NCBI GenBank assembly: GCA_031178585.1
Contig: JAPSIT010000078.1
Span: forward strand, 1-6,803
Direction: 5' to 3'
DNA length: 6,803 nucleotides
Source of the DNA: Arthrobacter sp.
Lineage (GTDB): Bacteria; Actinomycetota; Actinomycetes; Actinomycetales; Micrococcaceae
How positions within the stretch are numbered: position 1 is the first letter of the stretch; each line of letters begins with the position of its first letter. The translations under genes and the position numbers were made by a program. Shown one piece after another: positions 6,026-6,803 of the stretch. The notes below the pieces were generated by a model. It made no database searches and had not been told where the DNA came from. It saw only the letters and a program-made list of their open reading frames with translations.

Positions 6026-6694
6026 ATGACTCTTGAGTTCAGACAGCTGGGTCTCGCCCCTGATTTCGTGGATTATTCGAAGGCCTGGGACCTCCAGCGG
6101 GAAATCCATGAGAACGTCCTGACAGGCAAGGCCGCCAGCACGGTGCTTCTCCTCGAACATTCCGCCGTCTACACGGCCGGAAAGCTGACGGAGGACCACG
6201 AGCGGCCCTTCGACGGCACCCCCGTGGTACCGGTAGACCGCGGCGGCAAGCTCACATGGCACGGTCCCGGCCAGCTCGTGGGTTACCCCATCATCAAACT
6301 GAAGAACAAGGCCGGAATCCGCGACTACGTTGAGCGGCTCGAGGCCGTCATCATCGCCGTCCTGGCCGACTACGGCATTGAGGCCGTCCGGATTAAGGGC
6401 CGCGCCGGCGTCTGGATCGAGGAAGACCACAAAGGCCCCGCCCGCAAGATCGCGGCCATCGGCATCAGGGTCAACCAGGGTGTCACAATGCACGGCTTCG
6501 CCATCAACTGCAACAACGACCTTTCTCCGTACGGCCAGATCATCGCCTGCGGAATCACCGATGCAGGAGTGACCACCATCGCGAAGGAAACCGGCCGCGA
6601 CGTGGCTCCGGCTGACCTTGTTTCGCGGATCATCGAGGAACTGCGCAAGAATGAAGACGCCCTAGTTGCAACCCCCGAAGGAGTTCTCCTGTGA
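6026..6694 (+). CDS. lipB: Lipoyl(octanoyl) transferase LipB
   Basis: LipB transfers the octanoyl group from octanoyl-acyl carrier protein to a lysine of lipoyl domains (2-oxoacid dehydrogenase E2 subunits, GcvH) in the cytoplasm, the first step of endogenous lipoate synthesis. The 222-residue product carries the family motifs [13 protein letters not shown] (41-53), [19 protein letters not shown] (70-88), [10 protein letters not shown] (140-149), [12 protein letters not shown] (155-166) and IIACGI (172-177). The catalytic Lys/Cys pair is K141 and C175, matching Lys142/Cys176 of the Mycobacterium tuberculosis enzyme. Length and ends are complete. The ATG at 6026 agrees with the family N-terminus and a candidate leaderless promoter. 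The stop TGA (6692-6694) overlaps the lipA GTG, so the two genes are surely co-transcribed. Confidence 0.98.
   Translation: MTLEFRQLGLAPDFVDYSKAWDLQREIHENVLTGKAASTVLLLEHSAVYTAGKLTEDHERPFDGTPVVPVDRGGKLTWHGPGQLVGYPIIKLKNKAGIRDYVERLEAVIIAVLADYGIEAVRIKGRAGVWIEEDHKGPARKIAAIGIRVNQGVTMHGFAINCNNDLSPYGQIIACGITDAGVTTIAKETGRDVAPADLVSRIIEELRKNEDALVATPEGVLL
6677..6690 (+). promoter_or_regulatory. Ribosome binding site of lipA inside the end of lipB
   Basis: GAAGGAG (6677-6683) lies seven bases before the GTG at 6691, within the last lipB codons. It decides the lipA start in favour of this GTG over the ATG at 6718, and with the GTGA overlap it points to translational coupling. Confidence 0.85.
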
Positions 6695-6803
6695 CACTGG
6701 CACCAGAAGGCCGGAAGATGCTGCGTATCGAGCAGCGCAATGCGGCCACCCCGGTGGAGCGCAAGCCGGAGTGGATCAAGGCCAAGGTCCAGATGGGCCC
6801 GGA
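6691..6803 (+). CDS. lipA: Lipoyl synthase LipA (5' end only)
   Basis: The first 37 codons from GTG at 6691 read [20 protein letters not shown] and then [17 protein letters not shown], after which the window ends. The R-K-x-L-R-x-E-x-R-N-x-x-T-P-x-E-R-K-P-x-W-I-K segment followed by MGP is the characteristic N-terminus of actinobacterial lipoyl synthases. By family this is a radical SAM enzyme with two iron-sulfur clusters that inserts sulfur at C6 and C8 of the octanoyl chain placed by LipB. The cluster-binding cysteines lie beyond the window, so the identification rests on this N-terminal motif and on the lipB neighbour. The start overlaps the lipB stop by four bases. Confidence 0.95.
   Translation, partial: MTLAPEGRKMLRIEQRNAATPVERKPEWIKAKVQMGP

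Noticed and set aside
5960..6493. 177-codon minus-strand ORF opposite lipB
   Set aside because: It is codon-aligned antisense to lipB, whose sense frame carries all catalytic motifs.

Overview
The window looks like ordinary chromosomal DNA from a high-GC actinobacterium, most likely Micrococcaceae of the Arthrobacter/Pseudarthrobacter type. The grounds are strong G/C preference at third codon positions, a tricorn-type protease, an actinobacterial style of Ser/Thr kinase, GTG starts, and promoters placed so that transcripts would begin at or next to the start codon. The genus is an inference from style, not from a database match. There is no insertion sequence, phage gene, tRNA, rRNA or CRISPR array.

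Layout. (1) Positions 1-3104, minus strand: about 1034 codons of a tricorn-type S41 peptidase. Both propeller regions, the PDZ domain and the start of the S41 core are present. The window edge cuts the gene just before the expected nucleophilic serine. (2) 3105-3177: a short divergent promoter region. (3) 3178-4098, plus strand: a TIGR01777/YfcH-type SDR epimerase-family protein. (4) 4099-4136: a 38-base convergent spacer with a hairpin that overlaps the epimerase stop codon. (5) 4137-5885, minus strand: a divergent membrane Ser/Thr protein kinase with a cytoplasmic kinase domain, a basic juxtamembrane region, one membrane segment, a short 5-residue repeat tract and an extracytoplasmic domain. 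(6) 5886-6025: a 140-base divergent intergenic region carrying a perfect DnaA-box-like 9-mer, a short palindrome and a probable lipB promoter. (7) 6026-6694, plus strand: lipB, overlapping by four bases (GTGA) with the first 37 codons of lipA, which runs off the right end.

How the genes relate. lipB and lipA form a clear functional unit: LipB moves octanoate from acyl carrier protein to the lipoyl domains of 2-oxoacid dehydrogenases and GcvH, and LipA inserts two sulfurs. The tricorn peptidase probably trims peptides in the cytoplasm. The epimerase-family protein has no assigned substrate, and the kinase is probably an envelope sensor. Nothing in the sequence ties the last three to lipoate synthesis beyond adjacency.

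Overall I see no convincing new multi-gene system. The points most worth a second look are the unusual kinase (HSD and DVG in place of HRD and DFG, a Ser/Arg-rich insert, a 15-bp tandem repeat), the two candidate leaderless promoters, the isolated DnaA-box-like site, and an 886-codon antisense open frame that is a codon-usage artefact rather than a gene.
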